Made by a program: the position numbers and the translations under genes. From NCBI GenBank assembly GCA_050011755.1, contig JBEKIM010000307.1, positions 1 through 8,276 of the forward strand: DNA of 8,276 bases, written 5' to 3'. The DNA comes from Bog-159 sp050011755 (GTDB lineage: Bacteria > Acidobacteriota > Terriglobia > Bryobacterales > Bryobacteraceae). Positions 1 to 7,048 of this stretch are shown here, one piece after another; the stretch's first letter is position 1, and every line of letters begins with the position of its first letter. The notes under the pieces were generated by a model that was not told the DNA's origin, did not search any database, and saw only the letters and a program-made list of their open reading frames with translations.

Positions 1-1617
1 CAGCTTGTGATAAGCCACCAGGCGATCGAACAACTGCCGGTAGAGCGCGGCCGATTCCGCCTTGTGCCCGGCCCACCAGAATTTCGTGCCGTTCGATTCC
101 GGATAGGGCCGCCAAAGCAGCGGCACGCCCGCATCCTGCAACTGTTTCAGATATCCCGCGGCGGCATCCACCTGTACACACCAGCGCTCGAAGAGCCGCG
201 TGCCGGGCTTCAACAATTCTTTCCATTCGAAGTCCGACAGCTTACCGGCTTGGTCATCGGTGGGACGCGCGGGACGCCAGCTCAGGGTCACGATCGCGTG
301 GCTGCGATACTCCCGCGTGGCTGTCTCGATCACGGCCTGCGCATTGGCCGCGGTGAGATCCGCGCCGTAGATGGAGGGATGTTTGTCCGTGATCTCGAAG
401 ACGCGTGGCGCGGTGTCGTTGTCCTGGCCGCTCAGGATGCCCTGGCCGGCCGCATGATACAGCTTCGCCAGTAACTCCTTGGCCGCCGGAATGGGATCGG
501 GCGTCACCAGTTGCGGATCGGAGATGGCCGATGCCTTGCGTATGGCTGCCATGGCTTCCGATAAGCGCGGATCGTCGCGGCCTAGGGCGCGCGTGTCATT
601 GTAAAGCGCGCGCACTGCCTGCAGCGGATTGTTCACCTCCACGAACTCGCTCCAGGTCATGAACCAGGCGTACTTGGGCTGCTCTTTTAAGACGGCGGGA
701 CTGGGGACGCCGCCGACTTCTCCCAGGGCGACCGGTTTCGTTCCGGCCAGGCTCACCAAATCGTCATAGTAGCTTTGCTTGAATTCGCCGTATACATCGA
801 CCGAGAGTACGTCCGCGAATGCGAGGCCGGGGAAGTAGTCGGCATAAGGGCCTGGACCCGAGCCGCCGGAGCCGGGGGCGTTAGCGTTCCACACCCAAAC
901 CAGGTTATCGAGATGATGGTAGTTGACGAAACGGTCGAAGAGTTGGCGATAAAGCGCCGCGGATCCATCTCTGCCTTTGCGTCCGCCCCACCAGAACCAG
1001 TTGCCGTTCACCTCATGATAGGGCCGGTACAGGATGGGAACCCGCGCATCCCGCAGTTGCTTCAGGTACCCGGCGATCACGTCCACCTGCGCGCACCAGC
1101 GTTTGTTGAGCGTTGTACCGGGAGTGAGCAACTCGTGCCACTCGAAATCCGAAAGATGTCCTTGTACGCTCTCGTGAAAAGAAACCGGTTCATCTTCCGT
1201 CGGCCGGACGGCGTGCCAGGTGAAGGTCACGATCGCTCCATTGCGATACTGGCGGATGGCCTCCGCAACCAGGGCGGGGCGCGCGAGCGTGGAATCCTTG
1301 TCATCGCCGCCTTGAAAGCCGAAATCCTGACCGTAGACGGCGGGATATTTGCCCGTGAGATCGTAGGCGCGGTCGGTCCAGTTGGCGATGGTGTTTGGAT
1401 AATTATGCTGGCCCGTCAGAATGTAATGCCCGGAGATGGAATACAGGTAGGCCAGTAAGGCGCGGGCTTCCGGCGAGGCGTGCGGGTTGACGGGCGGCTG
1501 AGCCTGGGCGCTTAAGGGCGCGCGGCAGATAAATAGCAATACGGCGATGGCGAAGGAAGACGTGCCCACACGAGCGTGGAGACGGCACGCGGAAAACCTG
1601 CGCGGCATTCCAGACAT
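1..1617 (-). CDS. Secreted tandem GH26 glycoside hydrolase (beta-mannanase family), 3' end cut by window edge
   Basis: Predicted extracellular glycosidase of family GH26, which mostly cleaves beta-1,4-mannans. The frame is open from the ATG at 1617 to the window edge (539 residues visible). A signal peptide is apparent: basic start, hydrophobic residues 22-31, AQA cleavage site near 39. Domain 1 (about 50-345) has TFTWH (H135), RPYHEVNGNWFWWGG with acid/base candidate E202, and VALGEVG with nucleophile candidate E300. Domain 2 (about 378 onward) repeats the fold; between residues 155-212 and 460-517 I count 41 of 58 identities. In domain 2 the H135, H201 and W207 equivalents are R448, P506 and K512, while the glutamate (E507) stays; its nucleophile lies outside the window. 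Start 1617 is preferred over in-frame ATG 1608, which has no room for a ribosome site. It follows the upstream regulator by 4 nt, so is probably cotranscribed. Family assignment is secure; substrate is inferred. Confidence 0.9.
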   Translation of the reverse strand, partial: MSGMPRRFSACRLHARVGTSSFAIAVLLFICRAPLSAQAQPPVNPHASPEARALLAYLYSISGHYILTGQHNYPNTIANWTDRAYDLTGKYPAVYGQDFGFQGGDDKDSTLARPALVAEAIRQYRNGAIVTFTWHAVRPTEDEPVSFHESVQGHLSDFEWHELLTPGTTLNKRWCAQVDVIAGYLKQLRDARVPILYRPYHEVNGNWFWWGGRKGRDGSAALYRQLFDRFVNYHHLDNLVWVWNANAPGSGGSGPGPYADYFPGLAFADVLSVDVYGEFKQSYYDDLVSLAGTKPVALGEVGGVPSPAVLKEQPKYAWFMTWSEFVEVNNPLQAVRALYNDTRALGRDDPRLSEAMAAIRKASAISDPQLVTPDPIPAAKELLAKLYHAAGQGILSGQDNDTAPRVFEITDKHPSIYGADLTAANAQAVIETATREYRSHAIVTLSWRPARPTDDQAGKLSDFEWKELLKPGTRLFERWCVQVDAAAGYLKQLQDAGVPLLWRPYPESNGTKFWWAGHKAESAALYRQLFDRLVAYHKL

Positions 1618-1621
1618 ATGT

Positions 1622-3787
1622 CTAGGGTAGCTCTACTTCAAGGGCATAAATATCCGAATTCGTGTAGATCACCATGGCGATGGGAGCGTCGTCGGGCGCC
1701 AGGCCGGCCAGCGCATAGCCTACGGAATTCGATTGCGGGATCTGTTTGGCGCTGAGCATCCGCTCCGGCCGTCCTTTTCCGGCGCCGCTCATGGCCATAC
1801 GAAAGACCGGCTGATCGGGCGCCAGATTCTCCTGGAAATAAACATATTTGCTGTTTTTCGACCAGAAAGGCGCGCCCAGGCCGTTGCCGGACGCCAGCGG
1901 CGTCCACTGATGCGTTGCCGGATTCAGCAGCAGAATTCGATTTCCCGCCCAGTCGGTGGCGGCGATGGCGCGCCCATCGGGCGACCAGGCGGGCTGCGCG
2001 AGGTTTTCCGATCCCGGCAGAAATACGGCCTTCCTGGTTTTCAGGTCGATGATATAGAGGCCCGCCTGTCCCGAAGCGCCGGGCGGCAGGCGGCGCGCGA
2101 ACACCAATGCGTCTCCATTCGCGGACCAACTGGCATCGCCGTCGATCAGCGCCGCATCGGTGACGGGCTCGGGTGCGCCGCCCGCGGACGGAATGACATA
2201 GACCCGGCTGGCGTGGCCGACGGGTCCTCCGCCAAAGACGATACGGGCGCCATCCGGCGACCAGCGGGGCTGGTAGGCATGCAGCGACGGAGAGGTCAAT
2301 TGCAGGCGCTCACTGCCATCCGGCCGGCTGCGCCAGAGGATATCGTCGGGCGCGGTCACATAGGCGATCCATTCCCCGTCTTTAGAAAAGCTGACCCACT
2401 GTCCCTGTACGCCGGAGAGGAACGACCCGAATTGTTCGTGGCGGGCATCGTAGCGCACCAACTCGCGGCGCTCCTGACCGGCGGCGAAGAAGATCCGCTT
2501 GCCGTCGGGGTTGGGAGCCAGCGAACTAAAATCGAGCGGCGTGGAATAGAGTTGTACGGGCGGCCCCTCAAAAGCGCGTGGGAAACGGCGATTCGCGCGG
2601 ATGGCATAAACGCTGGACACCCGGCTGCGCAATGCGCGGAATACGTAGTAGTTGCCGTTGGCGGTCCAATTGCCGTTGTCGTCGCCGTCCGGCTCGGCGG
2701 AGCCGGAGTTCCAGCGCCGCAGAAAGTGGCGCAGGTCCGAGCCATCCGGCGTGACTTCCCACAAGGTACGCGGCCCCAAGTTCGGGCTCAGCATGGAAAA
2801 GCGCAGCACATCCTGCCTGGATGGCGGCGCCCAGCGGATGGAGTAGGGTATGCCCGGGGTGGCGATGAGTTTGCGCGTATTGGTGCCGTCGCTAGAGGCC
2901 AGAAACAACCCCGCGCCGCGGGCGAAAACGATGCGGCTTCCGTCGCGCGACCAGGCCCCCGCGTGTCCTGCCGCATCTCCAACGCGCCGCGGCGATCCAC
3001 CCACGGTAGGGACGACCCAAAAGGGCCGCTCCACTTCCGGTCCGGATCCGCTGGCGACCAGCAGGTTCGAACGGTCCGGGGAGATATCGAGGACGTCGGG
3101 ATTCAACAAGGGCTGTTCGAGCGGCAGCGGCAGCGGCAGGGGAGTGCCACCCTCCACCGATACCTGGGCCAGCGACCAGCGGCCGGCGTCGCGTTGAGTG
3201 AAATAGACCCGTGTGCCGTCCGTAGCCACGCCGTTGCCGAGCTCAACGCGGCCGGTCTGGGTGAGCTGAACCACTTGTATGAGGCGGGCCGGCTGCACCG
3301 AAGTCGCCAGCCAATAGATACGGACAGCCAGGAACAGCGCGACGATCATGGCGGCCAGCCGGCCGTAGATGCCGCGGCGGCGCGGCGTCACGGGAGGGGC
3401 GGGCTGCGGTTTGGACGGTTTGGCAGGCGCGGCCTCCTGGGTCTGCATGTACCGCGTTTGTACCGGCGCGATGAAGCGATATCCACGCCGCGGCAGCGTC
3501 TCGACGTAGCGCGGAGTGGCGGCGTCGTCATCCAGGGCTTCGCGGATTTTCTTGGCGGCGATGTTCAGACCGTTATCGAAATCGACCAGCGTGCCGCTCC
3601 ACAGGCGGCGCACCAATTCCTCGCGCGTGACCACTTGGCCGGGACGTTCCAACAAGGCCGCCAGCAGCTGGAAGGGCCGCTCCTGCAGCTTTATCTTTTG
3701 CCCGTGCTTTCGCAGTTCGCCCTGCGCGAGGTCGATTTCGAAAACACCGAATTGGAGGATTTGGGGAGCGCGGTCGTTCGGGTCCAC
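1622..3787 (-). CDS. CadC-like transmembrane regulator: OmpR-type winged helix, TM segment, PD40/TolB-like beta-propeller
   Basis: 721 residues. Residues 12-108 form an OmpR/PhoB-type (Trans_reg_C) winged helix, with the recognition region around 65-84 and the terminal wing motif YVETLPRRGYRFIAPV. A Pro/Lys-rich linker (about 118-135) leads to one predicted membrane helix (about 143-162). The rest is a beta-propeller with repeated PD40-type motifs such as AWSRDGSRIVFAR, RWSPDGARIVFGGG and AWSPDGRAIAATD; I count about nine. There is no receiver domain, so this is not a classical response regulator. By analogy with CadC, the propeller would sense something outside the membrane while the winged helix binds DNA; this is inferred. 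The start is GTG 3787: AGGTGG lies 8 nt upstream, and an in-frame TGA two codons upstream excludes longer forms. The gene directly precedes the GH26 gene with a 4-nt gap, suggesting joint expression and perhaps control of polysaccharide use. Confidence 0.9.
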   Translation of the reverse strand: MDPNDRAPQILQFGVFEIDLAQGELRKHGQKIKLQERPFQLLAALLERPGQVVTREELVRRLWSGTLVDFDNGLNIAAKKIREALDDDAATPRYVETLPRRGYRFIAPVQTRYMQTQEAAPAKPSKPQPAPPVTPRRRGIYGRLAAMIVALFLAVRIYWLATSVQPARLIQVVQLTQTGRVELGNGVATDGTRVYFTQRDAGRWSLAQVSVEGGTPLPLPLPLEQPLLNPDVLDISPDRSNLLVASGSGPEVERPFWVVPTVGGSPRRVGDAAGHAGAWSRDGSRIVFARGAGLFLASSDGTNTRKLIATPGIPYSIRWAPPSRQDVLRFSMLSPNLGPRTLWEVTPDGSDLRHFLRRWNSGSAEPDGDDNGNWTANGNYYVFRALRSRVSSVYAIRANRRFPRAFEGPPVQLYSTPLDFSSLAPNPDGKRIFFAAGQERRELVRYDARHEQFGSFLSGVQGQWVSFSKDGEWIAYVTAPDDILWRSRPDGSERLQLTSPSLHAYQPRWSPDGARIVFGGGPVGHASRVYVIPSAGGAPEPVTDAALIDGDASWSANGDALVFARRLPPGASGQAGLYIIDLKTRKAVFLPGSENLAQPAWSPDGRAIAATDWAGNRILLLNPATHQWTPLASGNGLGAPFWSKNSKYVYFQENLAPDQPVFRMAMSGAGKGRPERMLSAKQIPQSNSVGYALAGLAPDDAPIAMVIYTNSDIYALEVELP
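3123..3140 (-). repeat. Hexanucleotide repeat encoding Leu-Pro repeats
   Basis: About three copies of a 6-nt unit (CTGCCG-type on the coding strand) give the run PLPLPLPL within the propeller part of the regulator. The unit is a multiple of three, so copy-number change would alter length but keep frame. It may be a simple linker between propeller blades. Confidence 0.6.
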
Positions 3788-3795
3788 GGATCATT

Positions 3796-3801
3796 CCACC
3801 T
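3796..3801 (-). promoter_or_regulatory. Ribosome binding site of the winged-helix/propeller gene
   Basis: AGGTGG on the minus strand lies 8 nt before the GTG start at 3787. It supports GTG over the nearby ATG at 3794, which is in another frame. I saw no convincing -35/-10 pair in the 133-nt spacer before this gene. Confidence 0.65.
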
Positions 3802-3877
3802 CGATCGGGCCATAAGCGAGTTTAGCATTCGGCGTGAACTCTGCCGCTTGTGCCGCTCGATGGTGGAGAGAAGAAGT

Positions 3878-3914
3878 CGAGCCGTCCCCGCGGCGGTTCC
3901 AGGGGGACGGCTCG
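3878..3914 (-). terminator. Stem-loop terminator after the small secreted protein gene
   Basis: A perfect 12-bp, GC-rich inverted repeat (3878-3889 with 3903-3914) encloses a 13-nt loop and begins 6 nt after the stop codon of the small secreted gene. On the minus strand it is followed by a pyrimidine-rich tail (ACTTCTTCTCTCC) rather than a clean U run, so termination may be imperfect or factor-assisted. It separates this gene from the downstream regulator/GH26 pair. Confidence 0.7.
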
Positions 3915-3920
3915 CTTAGA

Positions 3921-4268
3921 TTACTGAACTTGAACTGAGTCGACCTTGATCTCGTCCCCGTTGAGAGTGCCTTGCACCGTAGCCGTGACCGGCGTATCGG
4001 CGGCGCTGGGGTCCTTGGCCCGATCGGCGCCATTGTTGCTTTGCTTTAACGCGTCGGCAGCCTTCCTGTTCCCGTCGGAGTCCAGTTTGAGAACTTTTCC
4101 GTCCGATGTCTGAATGGCAAATGCGGTGGTGGAAGCGTTGGGAGCGCAGGTGGCGCCTTTCTGTTGCTGGGCGCAAGTATTGTCGAGCAGCGATCCGCTG
4201 AATGTATCCGCGAGTGCCAATGCAGACATAAAGAGCAGGGCCGCGTTCAATGTAAGGAATCGTCGCAT
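3921..4268 (-). CDS. Small secreted protein of unknown function
   Basis: 115 residues. A signal peptide is clear (MRRF start, hydrophobic residues 5-19, cleavage after ALA at 20). The mature part starts DTFSGSLLDNTCA, has two cysteines (C32, C41), a QTSDGKVLKLDSDGN stretch, and an acidic, probably beta-rich end (TVQGTLNGDEIKVDSVQVQ). The layout, with an xGxLxDxxCA start, spaced cysteines and a DGK-x-hydrophobic strand, recalls small secreted acidobacterial proteins of the DUF5818 type, but I hold that only as a resemblance. The start is the ATG at 4268, because AGGAG sits 7 nt before it; ATG 4274 is only 1 nt from that site, and ATG 4289 lies upstream of it. The gene is transcribed alone, ending in the strong stem-loop just after its stop codon. 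The two cysteines could form a disulfide after export. Function is not known to me. Confidence 0.8.
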   Translation of the reverse strand: MRRFLTLNAALLFMSALALADTFSGSLLDNTCAQQQKGATCAPNASTTAFAIQTSDGKVLKLDSDGNRKAADALKQSNNGADRAKDPSAADTPVTATVQGTLNGDEIKVDSVQVQ

Positions 4269-4275
4269 ATTCATT

Positions 4276-4280
4276 CTCCT
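4276..4280 (-). promoter_or_regulatory. Shine-Dalgarno site fixing the start of the small secreted protein
   Basis: AGGAG on the minus strand ends 7 nt before ATG 4268. The same site is 1 nt before ATG 4274 and downstream of ATG 4289, so it selects the 115-residue form. Confidence 0.75.
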
Positions 4281-4326
4281 GGTAACCAAATATTGAAGTG
4301 GCCTGCCTGGTTCTTAGCAGCTTTGG

Positions 4327-4341
4327 TTCCACATCGTGGAA
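4327..4341. repeat. Inverted repeat TTCCAC-ATC-GTGGAA in the divergent spacer
   Basis: Perfect 6-bp arms around a 3-nt centre, 59 nt upstream of the small secreted gene's start. The size suits a dimeric regulator's operator, but no binding protein can be assigned from the sequence. Confidence 0.5.
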
Positions 4342-4364
4342 TGAACGAGTTAGGGAGGATGGGT

Positions 4365-4378
4365 GCGTTTCGAAACGC
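4365..4378. repeat. Perfect 14-bp palindrome GCGTTTCGAAACGC in the divergent spacer
   Basis: Continuous perfect dyad in the middle of the 219-nt region between the divergently read small secreted gene and the HEXXH protein gene. It is a candidate operator for one or both promoters. No clear -35/-10 pair was found nearby on either strand. Confidence 0.55.
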
Positions 4379-4487
4379 CTCTCGGAAGCGAAAATACCCG
4401 GCGGAATCGGGGAAGAATTGCGCCCGCCGGCCTGGGTCTGTGCAAGCCAGTACAATTCGCGCAGAAATTTAGATATTATAAGAGGTA

Positions 4488-5057
4488 ATGATCGGCCGGT
4501 TTGCTGTTCTTGTTTCCTGTTTTCTGGCGCCTTGGCTTCTGTGTGCCGACGCAGCCGCAACCGGAACGGCACAACCAGGCGAGGCCGCACGTGCCTGCCT
4601 GGCACAATCGAATGGATACCTCAATGCCCGGTTGGGATATTGGCAGCAGCGCCTGAACCTCGCGGACTGGAAGCTGTCGCTGGTGATGTCGCACGCCAGC
4701 GAGCTGAAACCCAAGACGCTGGGCAATATTCATTGGGATGCCGCCAAGAAGACCGCCGTAATTCGCGTACTATTCGCTTCCGACTACAAGGTTCCCTGCC
4801 GCGAGGCGCTACCCGACATGGAGATGACGCTGGTGCATGAACTGGTACACCTGGAGCTTTCTTCGCTGCCGCGGTCGCCTGCCAGCCGGCACGACGAAGA
4901 ACTGGCGGTCAACCGCATCGCGGATGCGCTGGTGAGGCTCGACCGGCAAAAGGTAGTTGCGCCCGCTGTGACCGCAAACACGGGGGGCAGCGTCGCGCTG
5001 GACGGGAAGCCGGATGCGGCACGCACGCGGACCTCAACTCCCGCGCCGACCTGGTAA
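4488..5057 (+). CDS. Secreted HEXXH zinc-metallopeptidase-like protein
   Basis: 189 residues and the only plus-strand gene. The N-terminus is a signal peptide (MIGRF start, hydrophobic 5-18, probable cleavage around ADAAA at 20-24). Residues 113-124 read MTLVHELVHLEL, a zinc-binding HEXXH motif with H117, E118 and H121. Sixteen to seventeen residues later, DEELAVNRIADAL gives E137 or E138 as the likely third ligand, as in gluzincin-type and ImmA/SprT-like peptidases (EExA-N-x-IA pattern). Upstream lies YWQQRLNLADWKLSLVM, resembling a substrate-side segment of SprT-like folds. The Ala/Thr-rich tail after 155 looks unstructured. ATG 4488 has AAGAGG just ahead, at a rather short distance. The gene converges with the sortase gene, only 8 nt separating the stops. 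Peptidase chemistry is inferred from the motif; the substrate is unknown. Confidence 0.8.
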   Translation: MIGRFAVLVSCFLAPWLLCADAAATGTAQPGEAARACLAQSNGYLNARLGYWQQRLNLADWKLSLVMSHASELKPKTLGNIHWDAAKKTAVIRVLFASDYKVPCREALPDMEMTLVHELVHLELSSLPRSPASRHDEELAVNRIADALVRLDRQKVVAPAVTANTGGSVALDGKPDAARTRTSTPAPTW

Positions 5058-5065
5058 GCGCCCTG

Positions 5066-6109
5066 CTATTTGCAGCCGGAAGGACAGGTCATCGAGCTTA
5101 AATAGCCGTAGACCGCATCGTGGGTCACGCTGGTAATCAGTAGCTCCCGCTGCCCGCCATTCGCACTCGCGCGGAAGAATACGGGCTGCTGCACGGCTTG
5201 ATTGGACAACCAGATGGTCCGCCGTGCCTGCGGAATCCACAAGGAGCCATTCACGCGGCGGCGGACTGGATCCGTGGCCGTCAAACGCAGCGTGATGCCT
5301 GGGGCCAACTCGCGGCTTTGATGCAGAGGCATACGGAAACTAACTTTCCGGATGACGGGTCTGGCGTCCCGCTGCCGTCGAGGGGTGGAGACGCGCGCGG
5401 GCAAAATTGCCGGGGAGGGCCGCGGTTCCGGGCGCGGCATAGCTACCACGGGCAGCGGCTTGGGGGCTTCAGCTTTGGGTGCTTCCGCGGCGGCCGGCGG
5501 AGTGACCAGACGCGCCTTGACGATGAAACGGTCCGGCGCCGATCCGACGTAGTAGAAGGGGTAACAGGTCACCAGGGTGAGTTCGGGAGTGCCGCCGGTC
5601 GGCTTCAACACAGCCACATCGCTCGGCTTCACGATGCGCGTGTTCTCGACCTTGTAATCGTAGGTACCCTGAGGGCTCTGGAATTCGATCACGTCGTCCT
5701 TCTCGATCTTGCGCAAACCCCGGAACAGCGTGTCGCGATGACCGGCGATGCCGGTGTTTCCCGGTTGGCCCGGCATCGCCGTACCGGGAATGTGGCCCAA
5801 AGCCACATCCAAGGTGTCCTGTCCGGCGCCTTCGCGTACCACCGAGCGCATCTTCAGACGTGGGATCTCCAGGCGGCCAAGCAGTGCGCCGTTCTGAAGT
5901 GGAGGGGGTTGCGGAACCGAGCGCGGCGCGGGAGTGCTGCCGGCGGAACGGCCATGGATCTGGTGGTCTAATGCGCGGTTGCCCCACATTTGAGAGACAG
6001 TCATGCGCACGTGCGACCAGGCCCAGATGCCGATGGCGATCACGCCGGTCAGCAACAGGGCCAGTTCAATCCAACGCCGTGTCTTACTGGTTCTTCGCAT
6101 CCTCTGCAT
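5066..6109 (-). CDS. Class D/E-type sortase with a C-terminal extension
   Basis: 347 residues. Sortases are membrane transpeptidases that cut LPXTG-like signals and join the protein to an amine acceptor. An N-terminal anchor helix (about 13-31) is followed by a Pro/Gln linker and the sortase domain (about 74-202): LGRLEIPRLKM, GIAGHRDTLFRGL with H124, TLVTCYPFYYVG with nucleophile C182, and SAPDRFIVKARL with R194. The TLVTCYPF site and short length fit class D/E sortases. Beyond 203 comes a Pro/Ala/Lys-rich linker and an extra, probably beta-rich segment (251-347) ending CPSGCK; ordinary sortases of this type stop soon after the Arg strand. The ATG at 6109 overlaps the VWA gene by 26 nt, implying translational coupling; ATG 6100 is an alternative. 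Its likely substrate is the LPKTG protein encoded first in the same operon. Confidence 0.93.
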   Translation of the reverse strand: MQRMRRTSKTRRWIELALLLTGVIAIGIWAWSHVRMTVSQMWGNRALDHQIHGRSAGSTPAPRSVPQPPPLQNGALLGRLEIPRLKMRSVVREGAGQDTLDVALGHIPGTAMPGQPGNTGIAGHRDTLFRGLRKIEKDDVIEFQSPQGTYDYKVENTRIVKPSDVAVLKPTGGTPELTLVTCYPFYYVGSAPDRFIVKARLVTPPAAAEAPKAEAPKPLPVVAMPRPEPRPSPAILPARVSTPRRQRDARPVIRKVSFRMPLHQSRELAPGITLRLTATDPVRRRVNGSLWIPQARRTIWLSNQAVQQPVFFRASANGGQRELLITSVTHDAVYGYLSSMTCPSGCK

Positions 6110-7019
6110 AGCGATAACTCAGGCGCGTGCGCGCGCTCAAACCCCTTCGGCCCGGCGCGGAAACCCGTACATGAACGCGCCGCAGCAAACCGCCATTCGA
6201 AGCCGAAGGCGAATAGCCCAGCGTGTAACGCGTGCGGATATCCTTGGCGATACCCGTACACGCTTCGGTCATATCGTCCGCGCTGCCCGGGAAATAGGCG
6301 ATGCCCCCGGTGATTCTGGCCAACTTCTTCAGGATGCCGGGATCCTGATCCAGGTCGCCGCTGGTGAAAAGCCCGATGGTATAAATCGTCGCCAGGCTGC
6401 TCTCTACCTGTTCAAACATTTCGCGGCGTCTGTTCCGGCTGGCATTATCGCCCCCGTCGCTGATGACGATCAGGGTCTTCTTGTCGCGCTTGCCCAGTCG
6501 AAGCTGCCGCAAGCCATCCACCACGGCATCGTTCAATGCGGTGCGACCCTCTGGAAAGCCTCGGGACAGGGCGCTGCGCAACTGGCGGATGTCATCCGAA
6601 AAAGGCATATCCGGCGGCAGACCGGGCTTCACGGTATCGTTGAAATTCAGCACAAAGATTTCATCGTGCGGATTGCTCTTTTCAATGAAGGTAGTGGCCG
6701 CGGTGAGCACCTCTTCCCGTTTGGGTGTCATGCTCCGGCTGTTATCCACCAGGATTCCAACCGTCACCGGAATATCGTTATTCGCGAATACGGTGATATC
6801 TTGCGGGACACCGTTTTCATCGACGCGAAAGTTGTCTTTTGAAAGGCCTGTTACAAAACCGCCATCGCGATCCTTTACACTCACATCCAGCAGCACCAGC
6901 CGGACATCGCTACGGATCACGAAGCCGGGCGGATCGTCGGTTCGCGCCTTCGAGGGAGAGCCGGCAAACGAAACGGCGCCGGCAATCATCAGATTTCGAA
7001 TTGCCGTGCGCCGCGTCAT
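6084..7019 (-). CDS. Exported VWA-domain protein with intact MIDAS motif
   Basis: 311 residues of the acidobacterial VWFA-related type. The N-terminus (RRTAIRNLMIAGAVSFAG) is a signal peptide with a twin arginine followed by a hydrophobic stretch, so Tat export is possible. Residues 34-80 form the usual preceding beta region (VRLVLLDVSVKDRDGGFVTGL). The VWA domain (about 84-265) has DNSRS (D92, S94, S96), GRTALNDAV (T160) and ISDGGDN (D188), a complete metal-ion-dependent adhesion site. The C-terminal part (about 266-305) contains TLGYSPSASNGG and HVRVSAPGRRGLSARTRLSY, a tail typical of this family. No LPXTG or membrane anchor is present. It lies 29 nt after the LPKTG gene and overlaps the sortase gene by 26 nt. 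A role in protein-protein adhesion beside the sortase substrate is inferred from order only. Confidence 0.92.
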   Translation of the reverse strand: MTRRTAIRNLMIAGAVSFAGSPSKARTDDPPGFVIRSDVRLVLLDVSVKDRDGGFVTGLSKDNFRVDENGVPQDITVFANNDIPVTVGILVDNSRSMTPKREEVLTAATTFIEKSNPHDEIFVLNFNDTVKPGLPPDMPFSDDIRQLRSALSRGFPEGRTALNDAVVDGLRQLRLGKRDKKTLIVISDGGDNASRNRRREMFEQVESSLATIYTIGLFTSGDLDQDPGILKKLARITGGIAYFPGSADDMTEACTGIAKDIRTRYTLGYSPSASNGGLLRRVHVRVSAPGRRGLSARTRLSYRYAEDAKNQ

Positions 7020-7048
7020 GGTGGTCGTCCGAAAAGGCGAATTTTATT

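Noticed and set aside
775..1458. 227-residue plus-strand open frame over the GH26 gene
   Set aside because: The opposite strand encodes the conserved GH26 motifs. The plus-strand frame has no family features.
1733..3919. 728-residue open frame on the plus strand opposite the winged-helix/propeller gene
   Set aside because: It lies antisense to a gene with clear domains and repeated PD40 motifs. Its own translation is rich in Arg/Gly/Pro with no recognisable motif, as expected for an unused frame in GC-rich DNA.
3916..4605. 229-residue minus-strand open frame across the small secreted gene and the divergent spacer
   Set aside because: It conflicts with the signal peptide, ribosome site and start of the 115-residue gene, and runs opposite the start of the HEXXH gene. 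No motif supports it.
5198..5971. Plus-strand open frame over the sortase gene (and 6003-6842 over the VWA gene)
   Set aside because: Both are antisense to genes with intact catalytic or MIDAS motifs and show no domain of their own.
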